Notes: generated by a model from the letters alone, not told the origin. Positions 1 to 8,915 are shown, numbered from the stretch's first letter. The stretch is 64,000 bases of DNA from Microbulbifer guangxiensis (GCF_021729075.1 NZ_JAJSAQ010000004.1:124001-188000); one strand, 5' to 3'. Numbers and translations: made by a program.

Positions 1-120
1 GCGGCGCAGTGCCAGCCACCAGGCGGCGATAAAGCCGCCCAGGTACATCAGGCCATACCAGTGCACCTCGAGCGGGCCGATGGCAATGGCGACGGGATCA
101 ATCTGCGGGTAGGGAATCAT
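1..120 (-). CDS. lgt: Prolipoprotein diacylglyceryl transferase, N-terminal part (cut by window edge)
   Basis: The reverse strand from 120 reads [20 protein letters not shown] and then [15 protein letters not shown], which matches the N-terminus of Lgt. Lgt is the inner-membrane enzyme that moves diacylglyceryl from phosphatidylglycerol onto the lipobox cysteine of prolipoproteins. Only the first 40 codons are present and the gene runs off the left edge. The IDP motif and the following first membrane segment with WYG are characteristic. It is divergent from the NRDE gene at 252. In Pseudomonas lgt also lies close to ptsP and rppH, so the placement fits. Confidence 0.9.
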   Translation of the reverse strand, partial: MIPYPQIDPVAIAIGPLEVHWYGLMYLGGFIAAWWLALRR

Positions 121-251
121 CAGCTCTTTACTATTTTTGGCGTCGAAGACAAGGCGCAAATCTTACCAGAAGCCCGACAGCGCCGGGTAATGGCCTCACC
201 CCCGTGCGCGCAACTATCATTCCGGTTCCGGAGCGGAAACCGTGATCGTCT

Positions 252-1073
252 ATGTGCCTGCTGCTGTTCGCCTACCACTGCCACCCGAACTATCCGCTGC
301 TGATGCTGGCCAACCGCGATGAGTTTTATCATCGCCCGACCGAGCCGGCACAAGCCTGGCCCGGCGCCCCCATGGTGGCCGGCCGGGACCTCGAGGGCGG
401 CGGTACCTGGGCGGGGATCGCCCCCGGGCGGGTCGCGGCAGTCACCAACATCCGCGAGCCCCAGATCCCGAGCCCGCCGGCCCCACTGTCCCGGGGGGAT
501 ATCCCCAGGGATTTCCTCCAGGGGCAATCCAGCCCGCTGGACTTCGCCCTGTCACTCGATGGGGATCGCTATCGCGGTTTCAACACTCTGCTGTTCCGCC
601 TGGGTGCGACGGACGAACTGGTCTGCGCGGGCAACCGCCACCAGCCCTTCCGCTTCGCACCGGGCGTTCATGGCATCTCAAACGGCGCGCCCGATGCGCC
701 CTGGCCCAAAGTTGAGCGTGGACGCACCGCCCTGGCGGAGCTCCTCAACGGCATGGCCGCTGACCTCAGGGAAGACCACTTCGTCGACCGCGCCCTGACG
801 CTGCTCCGGGACCAAGAGCCCGCCCGCCCGGAGGAGCTGCCCCATACCGGGGTAGGCCCGGAACTGGAAAAGGCCCTGTCGCCAATCTTCGTGCGCATCG
901 AACAGGGGAATTTTCCCGGCAGTATCGCCGCCGCGGCCCCGGGCCCCTATGGTACCCGTGCCAGCACCGTGATCGCCGTCCACCGCGACGGCACCACCCA
1001 GCTGTGGGAGCAGGGCTACCGGGCGGGCAGGCCGGCCGGCCAGGTGCGCCAGTTCACGCTCTCCCCGCCCTGA
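252..1073 (+). CDS. NRDE/TANGO2 family protein
   Basis: This 273-residue protein starts MCLLLFAY and has the family-naming NRDE motif at residues 20-23, followed by a GGGTWAG loop. These are the hallmarks of the NRDE superfamily (TANGO2 in eukaryotes, linked to haem and lipid homeostasis). The cysteine at position 2 is conserved in the family and resembles an N-terminal nucleophile, but no reaction is established. No signal peptide is visible, so it is probably cytoplasmic. The length is normal. The start is fixed by the Met-Cys N-terminus, although the ribosome binding site is weak. Confidence 0.85.
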   Translation: MCLLLFAYHCHPNYPLLMLANRDEFYHRPTEPAQAWPGAPMVAGRDLEGGGTWAGIAPGRVAAVTNIREPQIPSPPAPLSRGDIPRDFLQGQSSPLDFALSLDGDRYRGFNTLLFRLGATDELVCAGNRHQPFRFAPGVHGISNGAPDAPWPKVERGRTALAELLNGMAADLREDHFVDRALTLLRDQEPARPEELPHTGVGPELEKALSPIFVRIEQGNFPGSIAAAAPGPYGTRASTVIAVHRDGTTQLWEQGYRAGRPAGQVRQFTLSPP

Positions 1074-1405
1074 GACTCCCTCCGACCATACGCAGCCACT
1101 ATCCCTGACCAGCACTGCGTGGTCAGTCTCCCCACTGACGTAGGGTGGTGCTGATGGGGTGCCAAGCAAATTTTGCATTTGTTGCCATACTTACTTTCAC
1201 GGGGTCAGTTTGGTTGAGTTTCGTGCCGCCAACCGGGCCCCGAAAAGGAAAGTCGCGCGGGACGCATGACAATGGCGAGCCGTCGATAGTATTCGACGAA
1301 CAACAGGACCGGCTCGCCGCAGGTTGGGAAGGTATAAACGATCTGGCGCCCGGCTACTCATCAAAACAGATAAGCAGACGGGCCCTGCAGCATCGCTGAG
1401 GTACC
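1074..1405. other. Intergenic region upstream of the first L,D-transpeptidase
   Basis: These 332 bases contain no convincing gene. An 84-codon open frame at 1145-1399 has no family resemblance or ribosome binding site. A perfect 6-6-6 inverted repeat (CGTCGA, 6 bases, TCGACG) lies at 1281-1298 and could be an operator. The promoter of the downstream gene is presumably here but I cannot place it. Confidence 0.4.
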
Positions 1406-3361
1406 ATGTCGTATTTCAACCCAGAGCGCCGCACACGCAAATCACCGTTTCCGCTGCTGATTCTCGGCAGCCTGTGCGTATTTGCCCTCTACTATGCCTT
1501 TAGCGCCAACCAGAAAACGGTACCGGTGCTGCCGGCCAACGCCGTACAGCCACACCTGATCCGCTGGCTGGTGGACAACCCGGAGTCCTGGCCATCGCAG
1601 GAGCCCATCTTTAATCACGCCGCAGTGCGGCGCATCTATGAGCGCACCGACTACCGCTTGCTGTGGTTCGACAACTACAGGCTGAGCGACACCGCCCTGG
1701 ACCTGATCCAACAACTCAAGGCCACCAGTTCCGGTACGCAAAGCATGGTGGATTACCGCTATCACCTGGGCCACTTTGACCGCACCCTGCGCGATGCTCC
1801 GCAGCGTTTGCAGATGGCGGCGGTACTGGATGTACTGCTGACCGATGCCTTCGTATCCTACGCCCGGGACACGCAACTGGATAACCTCAAGCCCCGCATG
1901 CGCCCCAAGCGTGACATCACCCCGGTCAGCACACTGGAGGGCGGCTTCCGCCTGGCCAGCTACCCGGCTGGACGCCAGACCTCACCCAGCCCCAGTGGAC
2001 GCCAGTACTTCCGCGGCTATAACCGCGGTGCCACCAGCGGCAGCAACAGCGATGACCGCGGCGACGGCATCGACCGCTCGCGTCATTATTCCAGCGGCCG
2101 TTCCTCCTACCGTGCAGTACCGCGCTCCTCCTACGGAAGCAGCTACAGCACGCGGGGCAACACTTCCCGTTTCGCCGCTGGTGGCCTGCCGCCCCGCAAC
2201 GGCTACCAACCCTACCTGCGCAGCGAAAACGGCCTGCCCAGCGTCGGCCGCGTGCCGGAAAACAGCGAGGGTCCCTACTATCCGGGCAATGACCCTTTCG
2301 GTAACGATGCCTCTGCCCTGCGCTATGAGCTGGACCGTTATCGCCAGATCGCAGCCAGTGGCCGCTGGCGCCCGATGCCACCGGGACCGGCCATGACCAT
2401 CGGCGCCAAGCACCCCCATGTAGCGCTGCTACGGGACATGCTGACTCTCTATGGTGATTACCGCGGTTATTACGGCTACGGTGGCGGTGAGCGCGACAAG
2501 TTCGATCGCGGCCTGCATGAAGCGGTGCTGCGCTTCCAGGAGCGTCACGGTCTGAAAGCCGATGGCATCGTCGGGCGCGAGACCCGCAAGCGACTCAACC
2601 TGTCGCCGACGGCGCGCATCCGCATTATCGAGAACAATATCCGCCGTCGGGAGGCGCTGCCCACCCAGCTCGGTGAGCGCTTTATCCAGGTCAACATTCC
2701 GGCCTACCGACTGAAATACGTGGAAAATGACCGTGTCCGCCTGGCCATGAACGTGGTGGTGGGCAAGCCCCAGCACGCCACGCCGGAAATCAATACCCGC
2801 GTCAGCCGGGTGGTGTTCAATCCCACCTGGACCGTGCCCCGCAGCATCCTGGTCAAGGAGATCCTGCCCAAGGCGCGGGCCAACCCCGGCGGCATGCAAC
2901 GCATGGGATACCGGGTTGTCAACGGCAGTGGCGACCACCTGCCATTGACCCCACAGAACCTCTCCGCCGCCGGCCAGGGATCCTTCCTGATGCGCCAGCT
3001 TGGCGGCGAGGAGAATATTCTCGGTCGGGTGAAGTTCGAGATCCCCAATACCGATGAAATCTACCTGCACGACACCCGGGCCCGCAGCCTGTTCTCGCTG
3101 ACCGAGCGGGCCTACAGCCATGGATGTATTCGCCTGGAGAACCCCCGCCACCTGGCCGAGGCGCTGCTCGGCCCCGAGGGCGACTGGGATCAGTGGCGCA
3201 TCGACCAGCTGACTGTCGGCGACGAGACCACTGAGGTCCGGCTCAAGGAAAACGTGAAGGTGTACATCACCTACTGGACTTCCTGGGTGGATGGCCAGGG
3301 TCGCCTCCACTTCCGTCCGGACATCTATGGCAAGGACGGACTGGCCGCCAACCAGTTCTGA
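1406..3361 (+). CDS. L,D-transpeptidase, YcbB/LdtD type, with long disordered insert
   Basis: This 651-residue periplasmic enzyme should form 3-3 (mDAP-mDAP) peptidoglycan cross-links. A single N-terminal membrane segment lies at about residues 14-32. A YcbB-like scaffold domain follows (about 45-160), then a long Ser/Arg/Gly/Tyr-rich low-complexity stretch (about 185-300). A peptidoglycan-binding domain (about 335-400) and the YkuD catalytic domain complete the protein. The catalytic motif SHGCIRLENP has His572 and Cys574. The total length is close to E. coli YcbB (about 615), but the disordered insert between scaffold and binding domain is unusual. It is the first of three adjacent LDT genes and is separated from the second by a strong hairpin at 3367-3400. 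Confidence 0.93.
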   Translation: MSYFNPERRTRKSPFPLLILGSLCVFALYYAFSANQKTVPVLPANAVQPHLIRWLVDNPESWPSQEPIFNHAAVRRIYERTDYRLLWFDNYRLSDTALDLIQQLKATSSGTQSMVDYRYHLGHFDRTLRDAPQRLQMAAVLDVLLTDAFVSYARDTQLDNLKPRMRPKRDITPVSTLEGGFRLASYPAGRQTSPSPSGRQYFRGYNRGATSGSNSDDRGDGIDRSRHYSSGRSSYRAVPRSSYGSSYSTRGNTSRFAAGGLPPRNGYQPYLRSENGLPSVGRVPENSEGPYYPGNDPFGNDASALRYELDRYRQIAASGRWRPMPPGPAMTIGAKHPHVALLRDMLTLYGDYRGYYGYGGGERDKFDRGLHEAVLRFQERHGLKADGIVGRETRKRLNLSPTARIRIIENNIRRREALPTQLGERFIQVNIPAYRLKYVENDRVRLAMNVVVGKPQHATPEINTRVSRVVFNPTWTVPRSILVKEILPKARANPGGMQRMGYRVVNGSGDHLPLTPQNLSAAGQGSFLMRQLGGEENILGRVKFEIPNTDEIYLHDTRARSLFSLTERAYSHGCIRLENPRHLAEALLGPEGDWDQWRIDQLTVGDETTEVRLKENVKVYITYWTSWVDGQGRLHFRPDIYGKDGLAANQF

Positions 3362-3366
3362 AGCCC

Positions 3367-3400
3367 ATGCCGGGTTGACCCGAAAGGGTCACCCCGGCAT
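3367..3400 (+). terminator. Strong hairpin between first and second LDT genes
   Basis: A near-perfect stem (ATGCCGGG.TGACCC pairing with GGGTCA.CCCGGCAT) closes on a GAAA tetraloop, five bases after the stop codon. No T-run follows, so it may terminate weakly or act as a stability or processing element. Confidence 0.5.
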
Positions 3401-3532
3401 CTCTCCTACCGACACTCGCGCCCCCGGTTGCAGGGCATAGCGGAAAAAACTTGGGGCCACCCCAGTCACAAATTACCACTGTGAGCACGGCAATCCGTCC
3501 GCCTGACGCTTTCCGACTCACAGGGGTAAGTT

Positions 3533-4804
3533 ATGGGTGTTGGCAATTCCCTCAGACATTTGCACGCGCAACCTCCGCACTGCAGCGCCCTGGCACTGGC
3601 CCTGGTGCTCTGCCTGGGCGCAGAATCCACCATCGCCAGCCCTGTGCCAGATTCCCAATCCGGCATCGATCGGCTGCTCGCTGACACTGACCCATTTACC
3701 CCTTACGGTCGCCAGCATGCGTTGATGCGCGAGGAACTGGCTCGCTACCGGGCACTGGCAGAAGACGACCAGTGGCAGCCTTTGCCCGGGGGACAGGCCA
3801 TCGCGCCGGGAGCTCAGGAGCCCCGGGTTCGGCAACTGCGCAGCCTGATGATGCTGTATGGCGACCTGGTGGTGGATGACCAGACTGGCCGTGATAGCCG
3901 GCGTGCTGATGAGTACGACCCCGATCTCCAGGCTGCAGTGCGCCGCTTCCAGCGTCGCCATGGCCTGCGGGAGGACGGACTGGTGGACGACCGCACCCGC
4001 GCAAGGCTGAATGTGCCCCCCGCCGAGCGTGCCCACACCCTGGCTGCCAATCTCGAGCGACTGCAACAAATGCCGCGGGAACCGGGAGAACGCCACATCC
4101 TGGTCAACATCCCGGATTTCAGCCTGCGGCTGATGGAGAACGGTCGCGAGCAGTACCGGATGAGAGTCGTGGTCGGCAAGCCGGAGCACGCCACGCCGCA
4201 ACTCACCACCCGCATGACCCGGGTAGTCTTCAATCCGGTATGGCGGGTACCGCCCAGTATCGCCCTGCGTGAATTACTGCCCAAGGGCAGCGCCGCGTTG
4301 CGGGCGAGGGGCTTCAAGCTGGTCAGCCACAGCGGCCGCGCGGTGCCTTTTACCGCCGGTAATATCGCCGGCATCCGCCGCGGCAAGGTCAGCCTGCACC
4401 AGAAAGGCGGGCCGGAGAATGCCCTCGGCCGGGTCAAATTCATTATTCCCAATCGGGAAGCCATCTTCCTCCACGACACCAACAGCAAGCATCTGTTCAA
4501 GCGCCCACAGCGCGCCTTCAGTCACGGCTGTATCCGGCTGGAGAAACCGCTGGAGTTTGCCCGCATGATGCTGCTGGAGCAGAACAACTGGGAACCGGCC
4601 CGGGCGGAAAAGTATCTCAACACCGCCCGAACCCGTGCCGTGACCCTGAAAACCCCGTTGCCCGTCTATATCGCTTACTGGACGGCGTGGGTTGATGAGG
4701 ACGGTCTGCTGCAGTTTCGCCCCGACATCTATGATCGGGACGGCAAGAAGAACGAGAGTGCCGACGGGGGCAGCGCGGCTTCTGAACAGAGTCAGTCGGG
4801 GTGA
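3533..4804 (+). CDS. L,D-transpeptidase, YcbB type without scaffold domain
   Basis: A 423-residue exported LDT. A signal peptide covers about residues 1-37 (hydrophobic ALALALVLCLGA, then a small-residue cleavage region). A peptidoglycan-binding domain follows at about 85-165 (QAAVRRFQRRHGLREDG), then the YkuD domain with SHGCIRLEKP, giving His331 and Cys333. It aligns with the C-terminal two thirds of the upstream LDT but lacks the N-terminal scaffold domain and the low-complexity insert. The ATG at 3533 is preceded by AGGGGTAA at suitable spacing. The stop lies three bases before the next LDT start, so these two are co-transcribed. Confidence 0.92.
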   Translation: MGVGNSLRHLHAQPPHCSALALALVLCLGAESTIASPVPDSQSGIDRLLADTDPFTPYGRQHALMREELARYRALAEDDQWQPLPGGQAIAPGAQEPRVRQLRSLMMLYGDLVVDDQTGRDSRRADEYDPDLQAAVRRFQRRHGLREDGLVDDRTRARLNVPPAERAHTLAANLERLQQMPREPGERHILVNIPDFSLRLMENGREQYRMRVVVGKPEHATPQLTTRMTRVVFNPVWRVPPSIALRELLPKGSAALRARGFKLVSHSGRAVPFTAGNIAGIRRGKVSLHQKGGPENALGRVKFIIPNREAIFLHDTNSKHLFKRPQRAFSHGCIRLEKPLEFARMMLLEQNNWEPARAEKYLNTARTRAVTLKTPLPVYIAYWTAWVDEDGLLQFRPDIYDRDGKKNESADGGSAASEQSQSG

Positions 4805-4807
4805 GTC

Positions 4808-6013
4808 ATGGTTGCCAAGCGGCGCCGCTGGCAACGGCTGGCGGCAGGTATCGCACTCTCCATCGGCTCCCTGACCGGAAGCTGGGCTGCCAGCCCGGAA
4901 GCCGGTAAGGAAGCGCTGGACCCCGCTGCAATCGCAACGGCCATGGGTGCAGCAGCCGAACGCTATCGCGGCCTGGCCGACCGGTGGCAGCCCCCGGACC
5001 AGGGTCAACCGCTCCTCCAGGGCCAGCGGCACCGTCGCGTCGCGCAGCTGCGCGAGATTCTGCGACTCTACGGGGATTACCGGGGAACTCCCGCTCCACT
5101 ACCGCCAGACAGCCAGCCGGACGCACAGCGTTATGACAGCGCCCTTGCACGCGCGGTGGAGCGCTACCAGCGCCGCCACGGGCTCGAGGTCACCGGCAAC
5201 GCCGATACCACAACACTGCTGCAGCTCTCCACCCCGCCTACCGAACGCGCCCGCCAGCTGGAGGTGAACGCAGCCCGATGGAAAAAGCTCGCCAGCCAGA
5301 CCGGCGAACGCTACCTGCTGGTCAATGTACCTGCCTTCGAACTACAGCTGGTGGAAAAGGGCCGTATCACCCTCCAGATGAAAACGGTGGTGGGCAAGAC
5401 CAGTACCCGCACACCGTCCCTGCGCAGCCGCATCACCAACGTAGTGTTCAACCCCACCTGGACCGTGCCGCGCAGCATCCTGCTCACAGACCTGCTGCCC
5501 AAAGCCCGCAATAACCCCGAGGCCATGCACCGCCGCGGCTATCGTGTGGTCAATTACGGCAGCAGGGACACGCGTCCCATCTCCCCGGAGACACTGTCCC
5601 GCGCCGCAGAGGGGCAGGCTACGCTGAGACAGATCAGCGGCCCCGGTAATACCCTCGGGCACGTAAAATTCATCCTGCCCAACAAACAGGCAATCTTTCT
5701 CCACGATACCCAGGCCCAGAGCCTTTTCGAGCACAACGAACGCGCCTTCAGTCACGGCTGTATCCGCCTGAAGGAACCGGAGGAGCTCGCCTATGCACTG
5801 CTGCGACCACAGGGGTGGGACCGCACCCGTGTGGCTGAAGCAGCCACGGGCAACGAGACCCTCAATATTCGCGTGGATGACCCACCGCGCCTGGTGATTA
5901 CCTACCTCACGGCCTGGGTAGACGGAAAGGGGCGCGCCCACTTCCGCCGGGATATCTATCAGCAAGACCAGCCTGAAGAGGCCTCCCCGGACCAAGAGCC
6001 CGCCGCTGAATAA
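4808..6013 (+). CDS. L,D-transpeptidase, YcbB type, third tandem copy
   Basis: A 401-residue LDT. The signal peptide has a basic start (MVAKRRRW) and a hydrophobic core ending near ASWAAS. A peptidoglycan-binding domain (ERYQRRHGLEVTG) and the YkuD catalytic domain follow, with SHGCIRLKEP placing His316 and Cys318. A motif of the form VVFNPTWTVPRSIL is shared with the first copy, whereas the second copy has VWRVPPSI. The GGGGTGAG sequence just upstream of the ATG overlaps the end of the second LDT gene. The three copies probably arose by duplication and may differ in donor or acceptor preference (inference). Confidence 0.92.
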   Translation: MVAKRRRWQRLAAGIALSIGSLTGSWAASPEAGKEALDPAAIATAMGAAAERYRGLADRWQPPDQGQPLLQGQRHRRVAQLREILRLYGDYRGTPAPLPPDSQPDAQRYDSALARAVERYQRRHGLEVTGNADTTTLLQLSTPPTERARQLEVNAARWKKLASQTGERYLLVNVPAFELQLVEKGRITLQMKTVVGKTSTRTPSLRSRITNVVFNPTWTVPRSILLTDLLPKARNNPEAMHRRGYRVVNYGSRDTRPISPETLSRAAEGQATLRQISGPGNTLGHVKFILPNKQAIFLHDTQAQSLFEHNERAFSHGCIRLKEPEELAYALLRPQGWDRTRVAEAATGNETLNIRVDDPPRLVITYLTAWVDGKGRAHFRRDIYQQDQPEEASPDQEPAAE

Positions 6014-6030
6014 CCCGTCATACCCCGCCA

Positions 6031-6051
6031 GGCGCCCGGATCACGGGCGCC
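6031..6051 (+). terminator. GC-rich hairpin after the LDT genes
   Basis: A perfect 8-bp stem (GGCGCCCG / CGGGCGCC) with a GATCA loop begins 18 bases after the third LDT stop. There is no T-run, so it is only a possible terminator. Confidence 0.4.
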
Positions 6052-6260
6052 GCAGGCCGATTCAGCCCTTTCCGGCCAAAACAGAACCCGGCAGTCGCAA
6101 AAAAATGAAATTTCAGCACAAATGCCCTAAATGACAACGTTGTCGCGGAAAATGGGCCTGCATTCGACCATGGAGCAGGGTTAAGGTCAGTTTCCCTTAG
6201 CCCAAAAGGAAAAAATTCCAAGTTTCCCCTTCGATCAATTCCTCATCAGGGCTGTACGAT

Positions 6261-6289
6261 TTGTAACCAATGGTTATTTTTTGTACATT
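6261..6289 (+). promoter_or_regulatory. Sigma70-like promoter upstream of the MepK-like gene
   Basis: TTGTAA and TACATT are separated by exactly 17 bases in an AT-rich stretch about 75 bases before the ATG. The rest of the 353-base gap (6014-6366) contains only the hairpin at 6031. A separate promoter means the DUF882 gene need not be transcribed with the LDTs. Confidence 0.45.
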
Positions 6290-6366
6290 ACTTCCCGAGC
6301 CCGAAGGCAACCAAAGACGCCGAAGCGGGCTTGCCACGAAGAGATTTGAGAGGCGGAGATTAGGGT

Positions 6367-6912
6367 ATGAAACAGGATATGAAGAAGCTTTCCAGACGTC
6401 GATTCCTGGCTGTGACTGGTGCAGCAGCAGCAACCGTCGCCGCCGGCCCGACTTTCGCAAAAGTGGGCAACGCGCGCACCCTGAAAATGCGCAACCTGCA
6501 CACTGGCGAGCGCCTGAACACCACTTACTGGTCTAATGGCGACTATGACAGCGCTGGACTGAAGCAGTTCAACCGACTGCTGCGGGACCACCGTGCCAAC
6601 GAAGTCACGCGTATGGACCCGAAGCTGTTCGACATCGTGTACAAGCTGAAGGAAAAGCTGAACTTTAATGGTGAGGTGGAGATTATCTCCGGCTACCGTT
6701 CAGCCAAGACCAACGCCAAGCTGCGTGCCGCTGGCCGCGGTGTGGCCCGCCGCAGCTACCACACTCGCGGCATGGCCCTGGACATCCGCATGCCGGGCAT
6801 CAGCACCACGCGACTGAAAAATGCCGCGAAGGCTTTGCGAGCAGGCGGTGTAGGTCACTACCCGAAGAGCGGCTTCGTACACGTCGACACCGGCCCCGTA
6901 CGTAGCTGGTAA
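6367..6912 (+). CDS. Tat-exported M15/DUF882 murein endopeptidase (YcbK/MepK-like)
   Basis: A 181-residue protein with a twin-arginine signal (SRRRFLAVTGAAAATVAAG, ending near TFA). It is followed by a peptidase M15-like DUF882 domain. The motifs SGYRS, SYHTRGMALDIRMPG and GFVHVDTGPVRSW supply the expected metal ligands His132, Asp139 and His172. E. coli YcbK (MepK) is an endopeptidase preferring 3-3 cross-links and is encoded next to the L,D-transpeptidase gene ycbB. The same neighbourhood is found here. Start codons at 6367 and 6379 are both plausible; the first is kept because AGGG precedes it. Confidence 0.9.
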   Translation: MKQDMKKLSRRRFLAVTGAAAATVAAGPTFAKVGNARTLKMRNLHTGERLNTTYWSNGDYDSAGLKQFNRLLRDHRANEVTRMDPKLFDIVYKLKEKLNFNGEVEIISGYRSAKTNAKLRAAGRGVARRSYHTRGMALDIRMPGISTTRLKNAAKALRAGGVGHYPKSGFVHVDTGPVRSW

Positions 6913-6948
6913 CACCGGCGCCGGCCCACAGGGACCGGCCCCCAAACA

Positions 6949-6985
6949 CGAACCCCGGCAATTGCCGGGGTTCGTCGTTTCTGTT
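6949..6985. terminator. Perfect 26-bp palindrome terminator between convergent genes
   Basis: Bases 6949-6974 form a perfect palindrome with arms CGAACCCCGGCAA/TTGCCGGGGTTCG, followed on the + strand by TCGTTTCTGTTT. It sits between the stop codons of the MepK-like gene (+) and the imelysin gene (-) and can serve both. Confidence 0.75.
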
Positions 6986-7013
6986 TGCACCTTAACGATT
7001 TCTCGTCGGCGGC

Positions 7014-8195
7014 TTATTGCCCCTGCAGGGAGACCGGCGTCATGTCTTCATCAGCCGCCGGTACATCCACCGTGCCACTCATCAGGCCCGCCAGCGCCTC
7101 CATCAGCTGCCGCCCGCGGGCCAGCTGGTCCAGTTCCGCCAGCTCTACGGGATCTTCCATCCCAAGCAGCAGTTCTTCCAGGGCGACAAAGTGCTCAGCC
7201 AGCGCCTGCTGCTGGTTGCGATCCAGTAGCAGTTCCGCCAGGCCGGCACCGCTGGCCGGCAGCCAGTTCGCCTGCAGGGTGCGCAACGTGGCCAGGATGG
7301 CCTGTTTGGAGTCCGCTGCCCGACTGCTCTCCACGTCACTTTCCGAGCTCTCGGGCAACCGGCGCAATAATTCCTCGTCGATCACCTGGGTATGGATGGC
7401 CCGGATCTGCTGCAGACGGGCAACAGGTTCCAGCGCCAGGAACGGCTGCGACAGGTCATTGGCCCCATAGGCCAGGCGCTTTGCCAGCCGGTTGAAATCC
7501 TCTCCCAGTGCCTCTCCCATCAGCCGGGTCAACTGGCGACGCCGATTGGTCGCCAGTGCCTCGGGCTTTTCCCCGGTGCTTACCGCGATGAAGTCGTCCG
7601 CCACCCGCTCACTGGTGGGCCCCCAGAGCATCACCTCCAGCGCGTGGAAACCGGTGCTCGCCTCCTCATGGGCGGTGAGCCGGTGCTGACGGCGAAGATT
7701 GGCAAGGGTCAGTTCCACCGCCGTGTCATTGACGATGCCGCTGTCGGAATAACCGGGTACGGTATCCAGGTAGCCCGGCTGTGCGGGCCAGCTGTCGACG
7801 GTCAGCAGTAGCTCGCGCCCCTGCTCACGAAGCGGCGCCGGTGCGAACGCCAGCCGGATATAGGGCAGCGCGGCGGCAAATTCGCGGTGGGCATCCAGCC
7901 AGGCCAGCTTTGCCGCCTCCAGATGATCCTCGGACGGTTTGTCCAATAGTCCGGCCAGGGCGCGGTTGAGGGCCTCGATGGCAGCCTGCACGTCGGTGAC
8001 CTGGGCAAGACCGGCTTCCCAGACGGCACGAGAGAGAGACTCGGCTGCCTGTGGGTCCACCGCTTCCACCACTTGTGGTTGCTCCGCTGCCGGCGGCACT
8101 TCCTCGCTCGCCCGTTTGCCATCGCAAGCCCCCAGCATTGCCAGTGTGACCAGCAACAGCACACCGCGGGCCCGCTCAATCATCGCTCTTGTCAC
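7014..8195 (-). CDS. Imelysin-like (peptidase M75 family) lipoprotein
   Basis: The 393-residue product has a signal peptide ending in the lipobox MLGAC, so it should be lipidated. The downstream sequence contains GFHALEVMLWGP, the GxHxxE signature of the imelysin/M75 family. These proteins are usually linked to iron uptake; protease activity is doubtful for most members. The rest is helical and Leu/Ala/Glu-rich, as expected for imelysin helical bundles. The frame starts at GTG 8195 behind AGGGGAAACGA; an ATG at 8183 has a weaker site. It is convergent with the MepK-like gene. Confidence 0.8.
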   Translation of the reverse strand: MTRAMIERARGVLLLVTLAMLGACDGKRASEEVPPAAEQPQVVEAVDPQAAESLSRAVWEAGLAQVTDVQAAIEALNRALAGLLDKPSEDHLEAAKLAWLDAHREFAAALPYIRLAFAPAPLREQGRELLLTVDSWPAQPGYLDTVPGYSDSGIVNDTAVELTLANLRRQHRLTAHEEASTGFHALEVMLWGPTSERVADDFIAVSTGEKPEALATNRRRQLTRLMGEALGEDFNRLAKRLAYGANDLSQPFLALEPVARLQQIRAIHTQVIDEELLRRLPESSESDVESSRAADSKQAILATLRTLQANWLPASGAGLAELLLDRNQQQALAEHFVALEELLLGMEDPVELAELDQLARGRQLMEALAGLMSGTVDVPAADEDMTPVSLQGQ

Positions 8196-8249
8196 TCGTT
8201 TCCCCTGTCCAACTCAATATCATCCGCCGCAACACGCAGCCGCGGACAC

Positions 8250-8915
8250 TCATGCCTCATCGCGCAGGCTGATCACCGGCCAGCCCCGCTTCTCGGCCTC
8301 TGCCCGCAATCGCGGGCAGGGGTCCACCGCCACCGGGTGGTCGACTTCCTGTAACAGAGGCAGGTCGTTGATGGAGTCGCTGTAAAACCACTTTTCATCG
8401 CCCGCGAACTCCGGGTTATGGGCGAGCCACTGATGCAGCCGCACCACCTTGCCCCCCTGATAGCAGGGTTCGCCAACCACCCGACCAGTAAAGCGGCCCT
8501 CGATTTCCTCGGGTTCCGTTGCGAGCAGGCTGTCCACCCGCAAGCGCTCGGCAATCGGCTCCACCACAAACCGGTTGGTGGCGGTGATGATCATAATATG
8601 GTGGCCCTGGCTGCGATGCCGACTGATTAACTCTTCTGCGCGCGGCAACCAGATTTCATTCACCACCTCCTGCATGAACGCGCGGTGGAGGTTGTTGAGC
8701 TGCCCGCGGCTGAGTTGTGCCAGGGGCTCCAGGGCAAATTCCAGATAGGCGAAAATATCCAGTTCACCGCGCTGGTAATCCCGGTAAAAGCGGTCGTTGG
8801 CAGAGCGGTAGCGCTCACTGTCCACATGCTCATGCCGAACGAGAAACTCGCCCCAGGCGTGGTCACTGTCGCCTCCGATCAGGGTGTTATCCAGGTCAAA
8901 AATTGCCAGTCGCAC
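8250..8915 (-). CDS. HAD-IB family phosphatase
   Basis: A HAD hydrolase with motif I FDLDNTL (nucleophile Asp7, acid/base Asp9 from the GTG start), motif II IITATN, and motif III/IV YSDSINDLPLL. The cap and DSINDLP motif are those of the SerB-related HAD-IB hydrolases. The frame is open to a TTG at 8930. GTG at 8915 is preferred because GGGGGA lies seven bases upstream and homologues begin with MRLAIFD. It is divergent from rppH, an arrangement also seen in Pseudomonas. The substrate is unknown. Confidence 0.85.
   Translation of the reverse strand: MRLAIFDLDNTLIGGDSDHAWGEFLVRHEHVDSERYRSANDRFYRDYQRGELDIFAYLEFALEPLAQLSRGQLNNLHRAFMQEVVNEIWLPRAEELISRHRSQGHHIMIITATNRFVVEPIAERLRVDSLLATEPEEIEGRFTGRVVGEPCYQGGKVVRLHQWLAHNPEFAGDEKWFYSDSINDLPLLQEVDHPVAVDPCPRLRAEAEKRGWPVISLRDEA

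Noticed and set aside
1145..1399. 84-codon open frame upstream of the first LDT
   Set aside because: No ribosome binding site or similarity, and its residues look like random GC-rich translation.
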